DNA from: Bacillota bacterium
GTDB lineage: Bacteria; Bacillota; Clostridia; Oscillospirales; Ruminococcaceae
Direction of reading: 5' to 3'
Assembly (NCBI GenBank): GCA_023394255.1
Contig: JAEXAZ010000249.1
Location: 1 to 14,793 of the forward strand
DNA length: 14,793 bases
Below the pieces are notes generated by a model. It saw nothing but the letters and a program-made list of their open reading frames with translations, was not told where the DNA came from and did not search any database. This document shows positions 6,335 through 14,010 of this stretch, piece after piece. Within the stretch, counting starts at the first letter, position 1, and each line of letters starts with the position of its first letter. The translations under genes and the position numbers were made by a program.

Positions 6335-7213
6335 ATGGGTAAAATAGCAATCGTAGGAGCCACAGGCAGTTACGGAGGAAAGGCGATAGAACACCTTTTA
6401 GAACGAGGCGTCAAGCCGGCCGATATACTGGCTGTCTATCGCAATGAAAAAAAGGCGATTCCGTTGAAGGAAAAGGGATTGGAAATACGATATGGCGACT
6501 ATCAGCAAGCCAGCTTTGGTCCCGAGGTTTTTCAAGGCGCAGAAAAGCTGCTGTTTATATCCGGTATCGACCCGGATAACTTGACTCGCATCAAGGACCA
6601 TATCGTCGTCGTGGATGCGGCCCGTCAGGCTGGAATAAAGCATATTGTTTATACAGGACTGGCTTATCCCGAACGGGCCAGTTTGGGGATGGAAAGCGTT
6701 CATGTCGCTACGGAATGTGCAATCAGAGCGGCGGCTATCCCGTATACTTTCCTGCGTAACACTTTTTATACGGAGTACTTTCTCGTTCCACAGGAACTGA
6801 AGCGTGCCGTAAACAGCGGAAAATTATTTACTCTTGCAAAGGGGAAAAAGATTAACTTTGTGTCCCGCGGTGATATGGCAAAGGCTGCCGCCGTCGTGCT
6901 GACCACGGATGGCCATATCAATAAGACTTACGAAATCACAGCTCCAAATGCATATTCGTATCATGACATTGCCAATATTCTGGCAGAGGTCTCCGGCAGG
7001 AAAGTGGAGTGTGTGGAAACGGCAAGAGAGCAGTATGCCGCTTACCTTACAGAACTTGGGGTGCCCGCGGAACAGCAAATGTGGGATTCCGGCATGATGC
7101 AACCCGGATTCGCGGACGGATGGGGCGAGACAACAGATCCGGCTTTGGCCAATCTGATAGGCGCGGACAGTATCAAGACGCCAAAACAGATCATTCTGGA
7201 GATATTCGAGTAA
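6335..7213 (+). CDS. NmrA/QorB-like NAD(P)H-dependent quinone oxidoreductase
   Basis: This 292-residue atypical short-chain dehydrogenase has the N-terminal NAD(P)-binding GATGSYGG (residues 8-15) on a first strand KIAIV, then YRNEKKA at the second strand as in NADP-binding QorB proteins. KLLFISG, the strand HIVYTGLAYP and the segment TFLRNTFYTEYFL (compare YTLLRNGWYSENYL in E. coli QorB) support the QorB/YtfG group. That group reduces quinones to hydroquinones with NADPH. The ATG has AAAGGGG 10 bases upstream. It is a single transcription unit between its own promoter and the terminator at 7269. A role in electrophile or redox stress fits its neighbours but is inferred. Confidence 0.85.
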   Translation: MGKIAIVGATGSYGGKAIEHLLERGVKPADILAVYRNEKKAIPLKEKGLEIRYGDYQQASFGPEVFQGAEKLLFISGIDPDNLTRIKDHIVVVDAARQAGIKHIVYTGLAYPERASLGMESVHVATECAIRAAAIPYTFLRNTFYTEYFLVPQELKRAVNSGKLFTLAKGKKINFVSRGDMAKAAAVVLTTDGHINKTYEITAPNAYSYHDIANILAEVSGRKVECVETAREQYAAYLTELGVPAEQQMWDSGMMQPGFADGWGETTDPALANLIGADSIKTPKQIILEIFE

Positions 7214-7268
7214 TAGGCCGGGAGCCCCCGCGCGTATAAAGAAACACTCCGCAAATAAGCCATTTGAA

Positions 7269-7306
7269 GATGCCGTGCGGTCAAACCCGCATGGCATCGG
7301 CCTTTT
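7269..7306 (+). terminator. Terminator after the quinone-reductase-like gene
   Basis: GATGCCGTGCGG (7269-7280) pairs with CCGCATGGCATC (7287-7298) over 12 bases with one G-U pair around a 6-base loop, followed by GGCCTTTTT. The 7213-7428 gap holds nothing else I can support. Confidence 0.75.
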
Positions 7307-7428
7307 TCGGCATACCGAAGAGAGTTGGACCGCCGTCCGGATTCTTATGGATGAAATAGCCGATAGAACAGGATCGAGAAAGGTCAGAGACTGTAGGTAT
7401 TATGAATGAATCTAGCAGGAGGATGGAT

Positions 7429-8034
7429 ATGCAACAAACAGAGATTGATTATTTGAAAGACTATTTGTCCGATCTTCCCTTTATGTCCGACGATTCAGTT
7501 AAAGAAGGATTCTTATCAACAGGTCAAATTGAGCGTCACAAAAAGGGAGAAATCATTATCATAGCCGGAGAAGGTGAATATAGACCTCGTATTTTATTAT
7601 CCGGTCTTATTCGGGTATTCTTTCTAAACAAGGAGGGAGCTGATGTAACCAATTTTTTTATTTATGAGAAAACTTATTACGGTTCTGATTTTTTAACTAT
7701 GAAAAAAGCGAGTGTGTGCAGTTTCGAGGCGCTGGAAGACTGCATGTCTTTAGCGCTTGATAAACAAGTGCTGAAGGAGATTTTACGAAAAGATATCCAT
7801 CTTCTTTTGGACTATACCGGGATTCTCGAGCAGTCTTTAAACGCTAAAATACTTAGAGAAAATGCGTTAATTACGAAAAGCGCTACAGAGCGTTACCTGG
7901 ATTTGAAAAAAGAATATCCCGACATCGAAAAACGGGTGAGTCAAACACATATCGCATCCTATCTGGGAATTTCCCCGGTATCACTAAGCCGTATACGACG
8001 GGCTATCAGAGAAGAAAATAAAACGACAGGTTGA
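7429..8034 (+). CDS. Crp/Fnr-family transcriptional regulator
   Basis: This 201-residue protein has an N-terminal cyclic-nucleotide-binding-like beta-roll (about residues 20-110, RHKKGEIIIIAGEGEYRPR and LLSGLIRVFF), a long dimer helix and a C-terminal winged HTH with VSQTHIASYLGISPVSLSRI. There is no FNR-type cysteine cluster, and the canonical cAMP-contacting PGE...R-A signature is absent, so the ligand is unknown. The start at ATG 7429 has AGGAGG (7417-7422) 6 bases upstream; ATG 7402 and 7423 are less likely. The HTH wording IASYLGIxPxSLSRIR is common in Bacteroidota-type Crp proteins, and the gene is more AT-rich than its neighbours, so acquisition is possible. The terminator overlaps its end and a 24-bp dyad lies just beyond. 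Confidence 0.85.
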   Translation: MQQTEIDYLKDYLSDLPFMSDDSVKEGFLSTGQIERHKKGEIIIIAGEGEYRPRILLSGLIRVFFLNKEGADVTNFFIYEKTYYGSDFLTMKKASVCSFEALEDCMSLALDKQVLKEILRKDIHLLLDYTGILEQSLNAKILRENALITKSATERYLDLKKEYPDIEKRVSQTHIASYLGISPVSLSRIRRAIREENKTTG

Positions 8035-8055
8035 TACGCCCGTCGTTTTATTTTT
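8019..8055 (+). terminator. Terminator overlapping the stop of the Crp/Fnr-family gene
   Basis: TAAAACGAC (8019-8027) pairs with GTCGTTTTA (8042-8050) and is followed by a TTTTT run. The left arm lies inside the last codons and the TGA (8032-8034) is in the loop. Confidence 0.7.
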
Positions 8056-8079
8056 GTGACTTAACCTATGTTAATGCAC
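8056..8079. promoter_or_regulatory. 24-bp dyad, candidate operator between the Crp/Fnr gene and the dehydrogenase
   Basis: GTGACTTAAC (8056-8065) and GTTAATGCAC (8070-8079) are inverted copies matching at 8 of 10 positions (GTGnnTTAAC), separated by CTAT. The size and symmetry suit a dimeric Crp/Fnr-family protein, whose gene ends 21 bases upstream, and the dehydrogenase starts 97 bases downstream. The binding protein is inferred. Confidence 0.5.
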
Positions 8080-8175
8080 CGCCGCAACACTGCCTGGTAT
8101 GATGTCAGAGGGAAATTGAATCATAAAATGATGCAGTGGAATGCGACAGTTCACAAATTATTAAGGAGAAAAATA

Positions 8176-9159
8176 ATGGAACAGACAAAACAAATACCGA
8201 TTAACTCCGGGTTCGGTCCGTATACAACCGCACAGGAAGTACTCCAGGGTCATGATCTTACCGGAAAAATAGCGATTGTCACCGGCGGATATTCCGGCAT
8301 CGGCCTGGAAACGACCAAGGCGCTTGCAAAAGCAGGCGCCGCAGTGATTGTGCCTGCGCGTTCGCCGGAAAAATCCAGAAAAGCCTTGGGGAAAATCCAT
8401 GGCGTTGAGCTGGAAGAAATGGATCTGATGAATTCGGAATCAATTGATGGCTTTGCCGGGCGCTTCTTGGCGACCAATCGTCCGCTGCACATACTCATCA
8501 ATAGCGCGGGGGTGATGTTTACGCCTCTTAGGAGGGATGCGCGGGGTTATGAATCACAATTTTCAACAAATCATCTGGGCCACTTCCAATTAACTTCAAG
8601 GTTATGGCCGGCCTTAACAGCGGCACGCGGCGCAAGAGTAATTGCGGTTTCATCGCGAGGGCATCGCCTCGGGGCAATCGATTTTGATGACCCGAATTTT
8701 GAGAAAAAAGAGTATAATAAATTTTTGGCGTATGCGCAATCCAAAACAGCCAACTGCCTATTTGCGCTGGAACTGGACAAACGCGGGAGGAGTCATGCCG
8801 TGCGTGCCTTCTCTGTTCACCCCGGGCTTATACCGGATACTGATTTGGGACGGGATTTGACGCCTGAAGAAATTAGGCCGCAGCCGGTGAAGGACGAGCA
8901 AGGACAAATTATCTCAAACGAAAATCAAGCGCAATACAAGTCCGTGAAGCAAGGCGCGGCAACCAGCGTTTGGTGCGCCGTGAGCAGCCAGCTCACCGGC
9001 ATGGGAGGCGTCTATTGTGAGGATTGTGACATTGCCGTTGCGGTGCCGGCTGACAGTACAGCCCCAAACGGTGTCCGCCCATGGGCGGCTGACCCCAAAG
9101 CTGCCGAAGTGCTATGGAAACTGAGTGAAACGCTCATCGGCAGCGAATTTGCTATTTAG
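8176..9159 (+). CDS. Short-chain dehydrogenase/reductase (SDR)
   Basis: This is a 327-residue classical-type SDR of the retinol-dehydrogenase/WW-domain-oxidoreductase-like group. The cofactor motif TGGYSGIG is at residues 36-43, PAR at 60-62 at the end of strand 2 (suggesting NADP), and LINSAG at 107-112. The catalytic Ser is near 159-160 (VIAVSSRGHR), with Tyr186 and Lys190 in YAQSK. The N-terminal 25 residues before the Rossmann fold and the C-terminal extension are typical of this group. The start at ATG 8176 has AAGGAG 7 bases upstream; the open frame extends back to 8068 without a ribosome-binding site. The substrate is unknown. It could be controlled by the upstream Crp/Fnr-type regulator. 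Confidence 0.88.
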   Translation: MEQTKQIPINSGFGPYTTAQEVLQGHDLTGKIAIVTGGYSGIGLETTKALAKAGAAVIVPARSPEKSRKALGKIHGVELEEMDLMNSESIDGFAGRFLATNRPLHILINSAGVMFTPLRRDARGYESQFSTNHLGHFQLTSRLWPALTAARGARVIAVSSRGHRLGAIDFDDPNFEKKEYNKFLAYAQSKTANCLFALELDKRGRSHAVRAFSVHPGLIPDTDLGRDLTPEEIRPQPVKDEQGQIISNENQAQYKSVKQGAATSVWCAVSSQLTGMGGVYCEDCDIAVAVPADSTAPNGVRPWAADPKAAEVLWKLSETLIGSEFAI

Positions 9160-9331
9160 GCTGATAGCCGGAAACAATGATTGGGCAGATATCCGATCAG
9201 GCAGGGCGCGCAATGGCGCCGTCATTCGAAACAGTAATTTTGCCGACGACCTTTTCCTGTCATTTACAGCTGCCTGCGGCGTGTACAAGCAGGGCCGACA
9301 ATATCTCCCGTCGCGGATTCTATGCGGGTTT

Positions 9332-10057
9332 TCACGCGGTAACCAGTAAATAAAATCCGAATACGGCCATTACCCCATAAATAATTTTGCGGATTATCGG
9401 AAAAGCTATTTTTTTAAATATTTTAAAGCCAATGAAAGACCCAAAGGCTATCCCAACCAAAGAAACTCCACAATACTGCGCTATTTGCGCATTAAAATTG
9501 CCCACTAATAAGTGCAGTATAAAAACGAGGCTGCCGTTTAAGGCAAAATAGCATTGCAGCGTTGCATTATATTCCATTTTATCGTCAGTCGCGGATAGGA
9601 AGTAAATCACCATGGGCGGGCCGCCCATATTAAACAATCCGCTTAATATCCCGCTGACAGAACCGATGATCAGGCCGTTTACCGGCGTTTGCATAACCCG
9701 TATTTTTTGATTGAAAAACACAAAATAAACAGATAGCAGGATCAGTATCAGCCCTAAAATTCTCCGCATGAGATTATCCGGGCTGGACATCATAAACGCA
9801 ACTCCCGCCAGACTGGTGACGGTGGAGGAAATGAGGGGATACAGCACCAGCTTAAAATTAATTTGCTTTCGCAAGTTAAAGGCGAAGCTGGCCACCATAA
9901 AAAAGGAACTGATTGCGGTTACCGCCGATGCATATTTGAGAGGCATCACCAGCGGCATTAATGTCATCGCGATAATAGAAAATCCGAACCCTGTACATCC
10001 CTGTATGAAAGCGGATAGCAGAGCAATGAGACCAATTATAAGAAAGCTGTATCCCAT
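9332..10057 (-). CDS. TauE/SafE-family membrane permease
   Basis: This hydrophobic 241-residue protein has about seven to eight predicted membrane segments in two halves. Each half opens with a Gly-rich re-entrant-type motif: FIQGCTGFGFSIIAM near residue 20 and SGILSGLFNMGGPPMVIYF near 135. This is the TauE/SafE (PF01925) pattern, a family that carries sulfonates, sulfoacetate-like anions or other organic anions across the membrane. It is the last gene of the minus-strand operon and presumably moves the pathway's substrate or product. ATG 10057 has AAAGGGA 6 bases upstream, but the frame is open upstream to an ACG at 10168 with a much better AGGAGG at 8 bases, adding 37 residues including another hydrophobic segment. 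No clear terminator follows in 9160-9331. Confidence 0.85.
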   Translation of the reverse strand: MGYSFLIIGLIALLSAFIQGCTGFGFSIIAMTLMPLVMPLKYASAVTAISSFFMVASFAFNLRKQINFKLVLYPLISSTVTSLAGVAFMMSSPDNLMRRILGLILILLSVYFVFFNQKIRVMQTPVNGLIIGSVSGILSGLFNMGGPPMVIYFLSATDDKMEYNATLQCYFALNGSLVFILHLLVGNFNAQIAQYCGVSLVGIAFGSFIGFKIFKKIAFPIIRKIIYGVMAVFGFYLLVTA

Positions 10058-10189
10058 ATAGTTTCCCTTTCGACCCAAACCAAACACAGCCGCACAAAGA
10101 AAGCCAATCATGCCCAAGGCAAAAAAGTAAAAAAGCTTATTAAGAACAAAAGCATGTCGGCTGATCGTTACACTTTCCTCCTCAGCAGG

Positions 10190-11674
10190 TCAGCCATGAA
10201 ACCCGCAATCCGCAAAACCGTTGGTGCCATCGTACGGATCATCTTTCATGCAAAGATGCACCGAAGCCGTTTGAAAGGTAAGCGGCAGCGCCAGAATATT
10301 TGGATTATCGCCCACATATTTCTTTTTGGCATCCGCCAAAGCCTCTTCAAAAGTTGCTCTGGTCTTTAACCCCATACCTCGTGCCAGACCGGGCTTTTCA
10401 GCGCCGACAATATAAATCGCAGAGGTATTCTCCTCGGCGATATGCCCACAGCTCATCATGGAGAACCCATGGAATGGATGAAACGCATTGCAATACCGAT
10501 ATTGGCGGATATATTCCTCATCGGTTGCAAAATATTCACCATAGCGGTTCAAGTCAGGCAGTTTGTTCATATAATCCGTCTGGAACATGTCATATAGTTT
10601 GGGAAGATAGGGCCATAATTCCTCATGAAAATATCCATTGCAAATAGACGAACAGATGATCACGCAATGATCCTTTAAAATGCGCTTATGACGTATCACC
10701 TGCGCGGACAGTGCCTGCATCATCATAATCGGGTTGGTGCCCATGCCGTCGCCGTAATGGAAAAATTGAGGCATGCCGAACACGACGACATCATATTTCT
10801 TCTCCGCCCAATTAACATAGGTACGTTTGTCGGCGGTAATCCATGATCTCGGCTGCATTTCTTTTGCATACCCGCTGTTAATCTCAATCTGGCGGGATTT
10901 GGTATCCAACACGGCGTCACAGCAGAAAAATTTTTTGCCCATGCATTTTTCCATATGCTCACCGATCTCATCAAACTTTGAGCGCATCAGGGAATGTCCG
11001 CTGACCGGAGTAAAATCCTTCCGGTGCATAACTTCAGGGACATGATGGGAAGCGATGGAGCGCCAATGGGTGATTCCCGTGGCGCAGTGCTTATAGCCGC
11101 CCGAATATCCGCCATATGGGTTCCCCTGCGTATGGCCGATCAGAATCGCCACATCGGAATCGTAGACGTACTTATTCATCAAAACTGGGTCGCCGCGCTC
11201 CGTTGTGCCCAGGTCAACCAAATGGTCATAATCCTCGCTGTCATGGTTGATTATCTGATGCGTAAACCAGAATTCATGAAAAAGTTCCGGACCCAAAACA
11301 TGAAAAATCTCTTCTTTCGTATTTTTACGGTGCAGGCCGTTGGAGCAAATCAGCAAAACGTCCTTTTTTTCAACGCCGGCTTTATAGAGTTCCTCCAAAA
11401 TAATCGGAATGGAAGTTTTACGGTGGGCGGTGGGCTGTTCCCCGCCTTTTACCCTGTCCGGAAAAATAATGGTGACTTTCGAGCCTTTCTTTGCCAGCTC
11501 GGAAAGCGGCTCCATTCCAACAGGATGCAAAATGGATTCCCTGGTCGCCTCGACCAGCCTGTCTTCAGGGATGAAGGGAGGATCGGGCACGGTCAGTCCG
11601 GGGATAAATACATCGGTTGTATCCGGAAGATCAGCGGACATCGTGCCCTGGCCGTATTCAAATTCCAGTTTCAT
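10190..11674 (-). CDS. LarA-family (nickel-pincer racemase/epimerase) homolog
   Basis: This 494-residue protein is longer than lactate racemase LarA (about 424). FPDR (R74) is a candidate for LarA R75, NGLHRKNTKEE (H115) matches LarA H108, GGYSGGYKHCATGI (K195) matches the pincer-bearing K184, and SIASHH (H211) matches nickel ligand H200. By spacing, LarA H174 falls on N185, although a His lies at 181. LarA enzymes move a hydride at the C2 carbon of 2-hydroxy acids; relatives act on malate, hydroxyglutarate or gluconate. They need LarB, LarC and LarE to make the nickel cofactor, none of which is in the window. The ATG has AAAGGA 9 bases upstream and lies 24 bases after the isomerase-like gene. 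The substrate is probably a hydroxy acid or sugar acid. Confidence 0.82.
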   Translation of the reverse strand: MKLEFEYGQGTMSADLPDTTDVFIPGLTVPDPPFIPEDRLVEATRESILHPVGMEPLSELAKKGSKVTIIFPDRVKGGEQPTAHRKTSIPIILEELYKAGVEKKDVLLICSNGLHRKNTKEEIFHVLGPELFHEFWFTHQIINHDSEDYDHLVDLGTTERGDPVLMNKYVYDSDVAILIGHTQGNPYGGYSGGYKHCATGITHWRSIASHHVPEVMHRKDFTPVSGHSLMRSKFDEIGEHMEKCMGKKFFCCDAVLDTKSRQIEINSGYAKEMQPRSWITADKRTYVNWAEKKYDVVVFGMPQFFHYGDGMGTNPIMMMQALSAQVIRHKRILKDHCVIICSSICNGYFHEELWPYLPKLYDMFQTDYMNKLPDLNRYGEYFATDEEYIRQYRYCNAFHPFHGFSMMSCGHIAEENTSAIYIVGAEKPGLARGMGLKTRATFEEALADAKKKYVGDNPNILALPLTFQTASVHLCMKDDPYDGTNGFADCGFHG

Positions 11675-11698
11675 AATTTTCCGTCCTTTCTGAAACAG

Positions 11699-12628
11699 CT
11701 AAGCGTTATATTGATCCATAATGGATTTCAGCTCATCCACATAGAAACCGATCTCACCTGAGAAGCGGGTAAGTGCGACTAACCCTCCATCTATGGTGTT
11801 GATGCCGGAAATCATCGCCGCGTTCTCTTCTTTGAGTCCCCCGCCGTAAACAACCGGAATATCGAATCCCAATTGCGTCTTAACGATATCTTTAATCAAA
11901 GCGGAGACAAACTGAATATAATCCTTTCCGGGAGGGGTTTTACCGGGACCGATTGCCCAAACCGGTTCATATCCAATCACAATCGCTCTGTCCGGCAAAA
12001 ATTTGGCGACGCCTTCCAGACCGCGCAACAATTGACCGGACAGCACTTTCTGAATGCGGACCTGCTGTTCCTGAAACTCCCCTCCGCCCCGTTCTTCGGC
12101 GGTTTCGCCGATACAAAGCAGTACGTCCATGCCCTGCTGCATCGCGGAAAGCACCTCGCGATTGATGATACGGTCAACGGCCGATGAACATTTTTCGCGC
12201 GTCGATTGGTTTAGATTCCAGCCGGGCTGGTAGAAACCGATCACTTCCTGCTTATCACGGCGTTCTTCAGAATGGCCGATGATCGACCAGCTGCAGCCGA
12301 TCTGATAGGCGCTGGCAGCCGGCAGATTGGAAGTGAACGCACCGAAATTTTTGCCCGGAAGAATATTATCGCGGAAAACGCTTTGGCAGCCTATTTTAAG
12401 CCGGCCCCTCCTGCTTTCGGGATAAGACGTCAGAGCTTCCTGCGCCGGAATAATCAAAGCTTCGGGAATAAAATAGACGACATCGATATCTCTGAATAAT
12501 CCAATGTCCAAATCTATGCTGTCCTGCATCACTTTTCTGATCCAATTTCCCGGGTTGTCAGAGGGGCAAACGCCTCCTTTATCGCGCGGGACGTCAAACC
12601 GCTTTAAATTGACAAATATGCTTTTCAA
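11699..12628 (-). CDS. Triosephosphate-isomerase-like protein, long divergent form
   Basis: This 309-residue protein compares with about 250 for ordinary TIM. The catalytic triad is present: K9 in FVNLKRF, H119 in SIIGHSEERR and E221 in GYEPVWAIG, with a loop-6 equivalent AIGPGKTPP (usually AIGTGKTAT). The TIM Glu97 motif (T-G-E) is replaced by TSN at 99-101, an insert of about 25 residues follows the catalytic His (FYQPGWNLNQSTREKC), and loop 8 reads YGGGLKEEN. It may isomerise triose phosphates or another aldose/ketose phosphate, as L-erythrulose-1-phosphate isomerases of this fold do. The start is taken at TTG 12628, 7 bases after AAAGGAG; the ATG at 12709 would overlap the kinase gene by 77 bases. 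It lies 4 bases after the kinase stop, so the genes are coupled. Confidence 0.8.
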   Translation of the reverse strand: MKSIFVNLKRFDVPRDKGGVCPSDNPGNWIRKVMQDSIDLDIGLFRDIDVVYFIPEALIIPAQEALTSYPESRRGRLKIGCQSVFRDNILPGKNFGAFTSNLPAASAYQIGCSWSIIGHSEERRDKQEVIGFYQPGWNLNQSTREKCSSAVDRIINREVLSAMQQGMDVLLCIGETAEERGGGEFQEQQVRIQKVLSGQLLRGLEGVAKFLPDRAIVIGYEPVWAIGPGKTPPGKDYIQFVSALIKDIVKTQLGFDIPVVYGGGLKEENAAMISGINTIDGGLVALTRFSGEIGFYVDELKSIMDQYNA

Positions 12629-12632
12629 ATTT

Positions 12633-13844
12633 TCAGCTCCTTTTAACGCAGTTTTTTCCAGCGGCACTATCCGCGGCAATGTATTGACTGTTAAACCAGG
12701 CAAACTCAAGCAAATCCCCGCCGATCAGGGGGCGGCACCATCCCCTGAATTTATCCGTAACCCCGGTGCCGTCTTCTGCAATAAACGCCGCCGGCATAGG
12801 CCGCTCATGCAGCATGACCTCTTCAATCGGAATTTCGATTACCCGGATGGAATAGGGAGAGGAACCGCCCCGTTCAAAACCAATCATGACCCCTGTTTTT
12901 CCGGAAAGGGCAGATTTGCAGGCTTCGGCACCGGCCAGAATGGCTTCGTCCCGGTCGACGGAGGATTGATACAGGACAGACGCCCTCCCCAGAATCCCCG
13001 GCTTCTCACTTCGCGCTTTGATTCCCAACCGTTTAATGACCAGTTCGGCCAAATGAGCGCCCACATCTCCAAAATACGTTGATCTGCCGATTTGCATAAT
13101 CGGGTCGACGGCCGGGGAACCATCCGGCTTTTTCAGCCCTTCGCTCGCAACGATGACGGCACAGCCATATTTGGCATACAAATCCCTGACATCCTGCAAA
13201 TAGTTTTCTTCATCAAAAGCAATCTCCGGAAGATAAATCCGATGCGGCCCCGCGTCCTTATCCTTTTTTGCCAGCGATGCCGCGGCGGTAATCCAGCCGG
13301 CATTTCTGCCCATAGCTTCAATAACGCAGACATGAATCGGCATTGAGCGCACATCCTGCGAAATTTCGGCCGTGGCTTGCGCCAAAAACCGGGCTGCGCT
13401 GCCGTAGCCGGGACAATGGTCGGTGATGGCAATATCATTGTCCACCGTTTTTGGTATGCCGATGACAAAAATGTCTTCGCCCTGTGCGGCCCGGTATAGC
13501 TTGCCGCAGGTATCCATCGTACCGTTTCCGCCGTTAAAAAGCACATAGCGGATCTGATGCTTTTTGATAATGGAAACCATTTTCTGATAATCTTCCGTTT
13601 CCAGATGGGTACGGGATGTCCCGATTGCCGTTGCGGGCGTTTGCTTCAGCAGCTCAAGTTCGTGCTGCGGTACTGTGGAAAAATCGATAAACTTCTCCGA
13701 CAGCAGACCGGCCGTTCCGCCAAGCGCCCCGTATACCGTCCCAATTTCATCGTGTTTTCTCGCCTCCATAACAGAACCGTACAGCGAGCAATTGATCACA
13801 GTTGTCGGGCCGCCGCCGTGTACGATCAACAAGTTATCTTTCAT
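12633..13844 (-). CDS. 6-phosphofructokinase-family kinase (PPi-type scaffold)
   Basis: This is a 403-residue protein. It has HGGGPTTVIN (9-18), FNGGNGTMDT (103-112), the catalytic PKTVDND (131-137, with Asp as base) and EAMGRNAGW (176-184). The Lys in PKTVDND and the GGGP start are of the PPi-dependent type. At the phosphoryl-donor determinant, ATP enzymes have GGDGS and PPi enzymes GGDD or GGND; here GGNGT combines Asn with the ATP-type Gly. Donor specificity is therefore ambiguous. It probably phosphorylates a ketose phosphate to a bisphosphate for the adjacent aldolase. The start at ATG 13844 is 8 bases after AAAGGAG; the ATG at 13898 lacks a site. It forms an operon with the isomerase-like gene downstream. 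Confidence 0.85.
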   Translation of the reverse strand: MKDNLLIVHGGGPTTVINCSLYGSVMEARKHDEIGTVYGALGGTAGLLSEKFIDFSTVPQHELELLKQTPATAIGTSRTHLETEDYQKMVSIIKKHQIRYVLFNGGNGTMDTCGKLYRAAQGEDIFVIGIPKTVDNDIAITDHCPGYGSAARFLAQATAEISQDVRSMPIHVCVIEAMGRNAGWITAAASLAKKDKDAGPHRIYLPEIAFDEENYLQDVRDLYAKYGCAVIVASEGLKKPDGSPAVDPIMQIGRSTYFGDVGAHLAELVIKRLGIKARSEKPGILGRASVLYQSSVDRDEAILAGAEACKSALSGKTGVMIGFERGGSSPYSIRVIEIPIEEVMLHERPMPAAFIAEDGTGVTDKFRGWCRPLIGGDLLEFAWFNSQYIAADSAAGKNCVKRS

Positions 13845-13923
13845 TCCGCCATCTCCTTTGTCGGCAAAGACTTTTCCGGCATTTTTCAGCCATTTCAACC
13901 GGCGGGGCTTATGATAGCAGCAA

Positions 13924-14010
13924 TCAGTTTATCATGCCTTTAAGCTGCTCGACTGTGTCTTGAACCAGTCGGTTGACCGGCAGGCCCGACACCCCCGCAA
14001 TGAGAAAAGT
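13924..14010 (-). other. 28-codon in-frame open stretch after the aldolase stop, possible gene remnant
   Basis: Directly after the aldolase TGA (14013-14011) the same frame stays open for 28 codons to the TGA at 13926-13924. It reads like a protein C-terminus (FLIAGVSGLPVNRLVQDTVE followed by QLKGMIN). It has no start codon with a ribosome-binding site. It could be the tail of a deleted gene. The pattern vaguely recalls the C-terminus of galactitol-type PTS EIIB proteins, but I would not assign it. Confidence 0.25.

Noticed and set aside
8068..8175. 36-codon N-terminal extension of the short-chain dehydrogenase
   Set aside because: ATG 8068 lies in the 24-bp dyad and lacks a ribosome-binding site. 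ATG 8176 has AAGGAG at 7 bases and gives a normal N-terminus.
9160..9331. Terminator or small gene in the gap between the converging dehydrogenase and permease genes
   Set aside because: Only weak GC-rich inverted repeats are visible, with no U tract and no ORF with a ribosome-binding site.
12629..12709. ATG 12709 as start of the TIM-like gene
   Set aside because: It would overlap the kinase gene by 77 bases and add residues with no TIM character. TTG 12628 follows AAAGGAG and starts directly at the first TIM strand.
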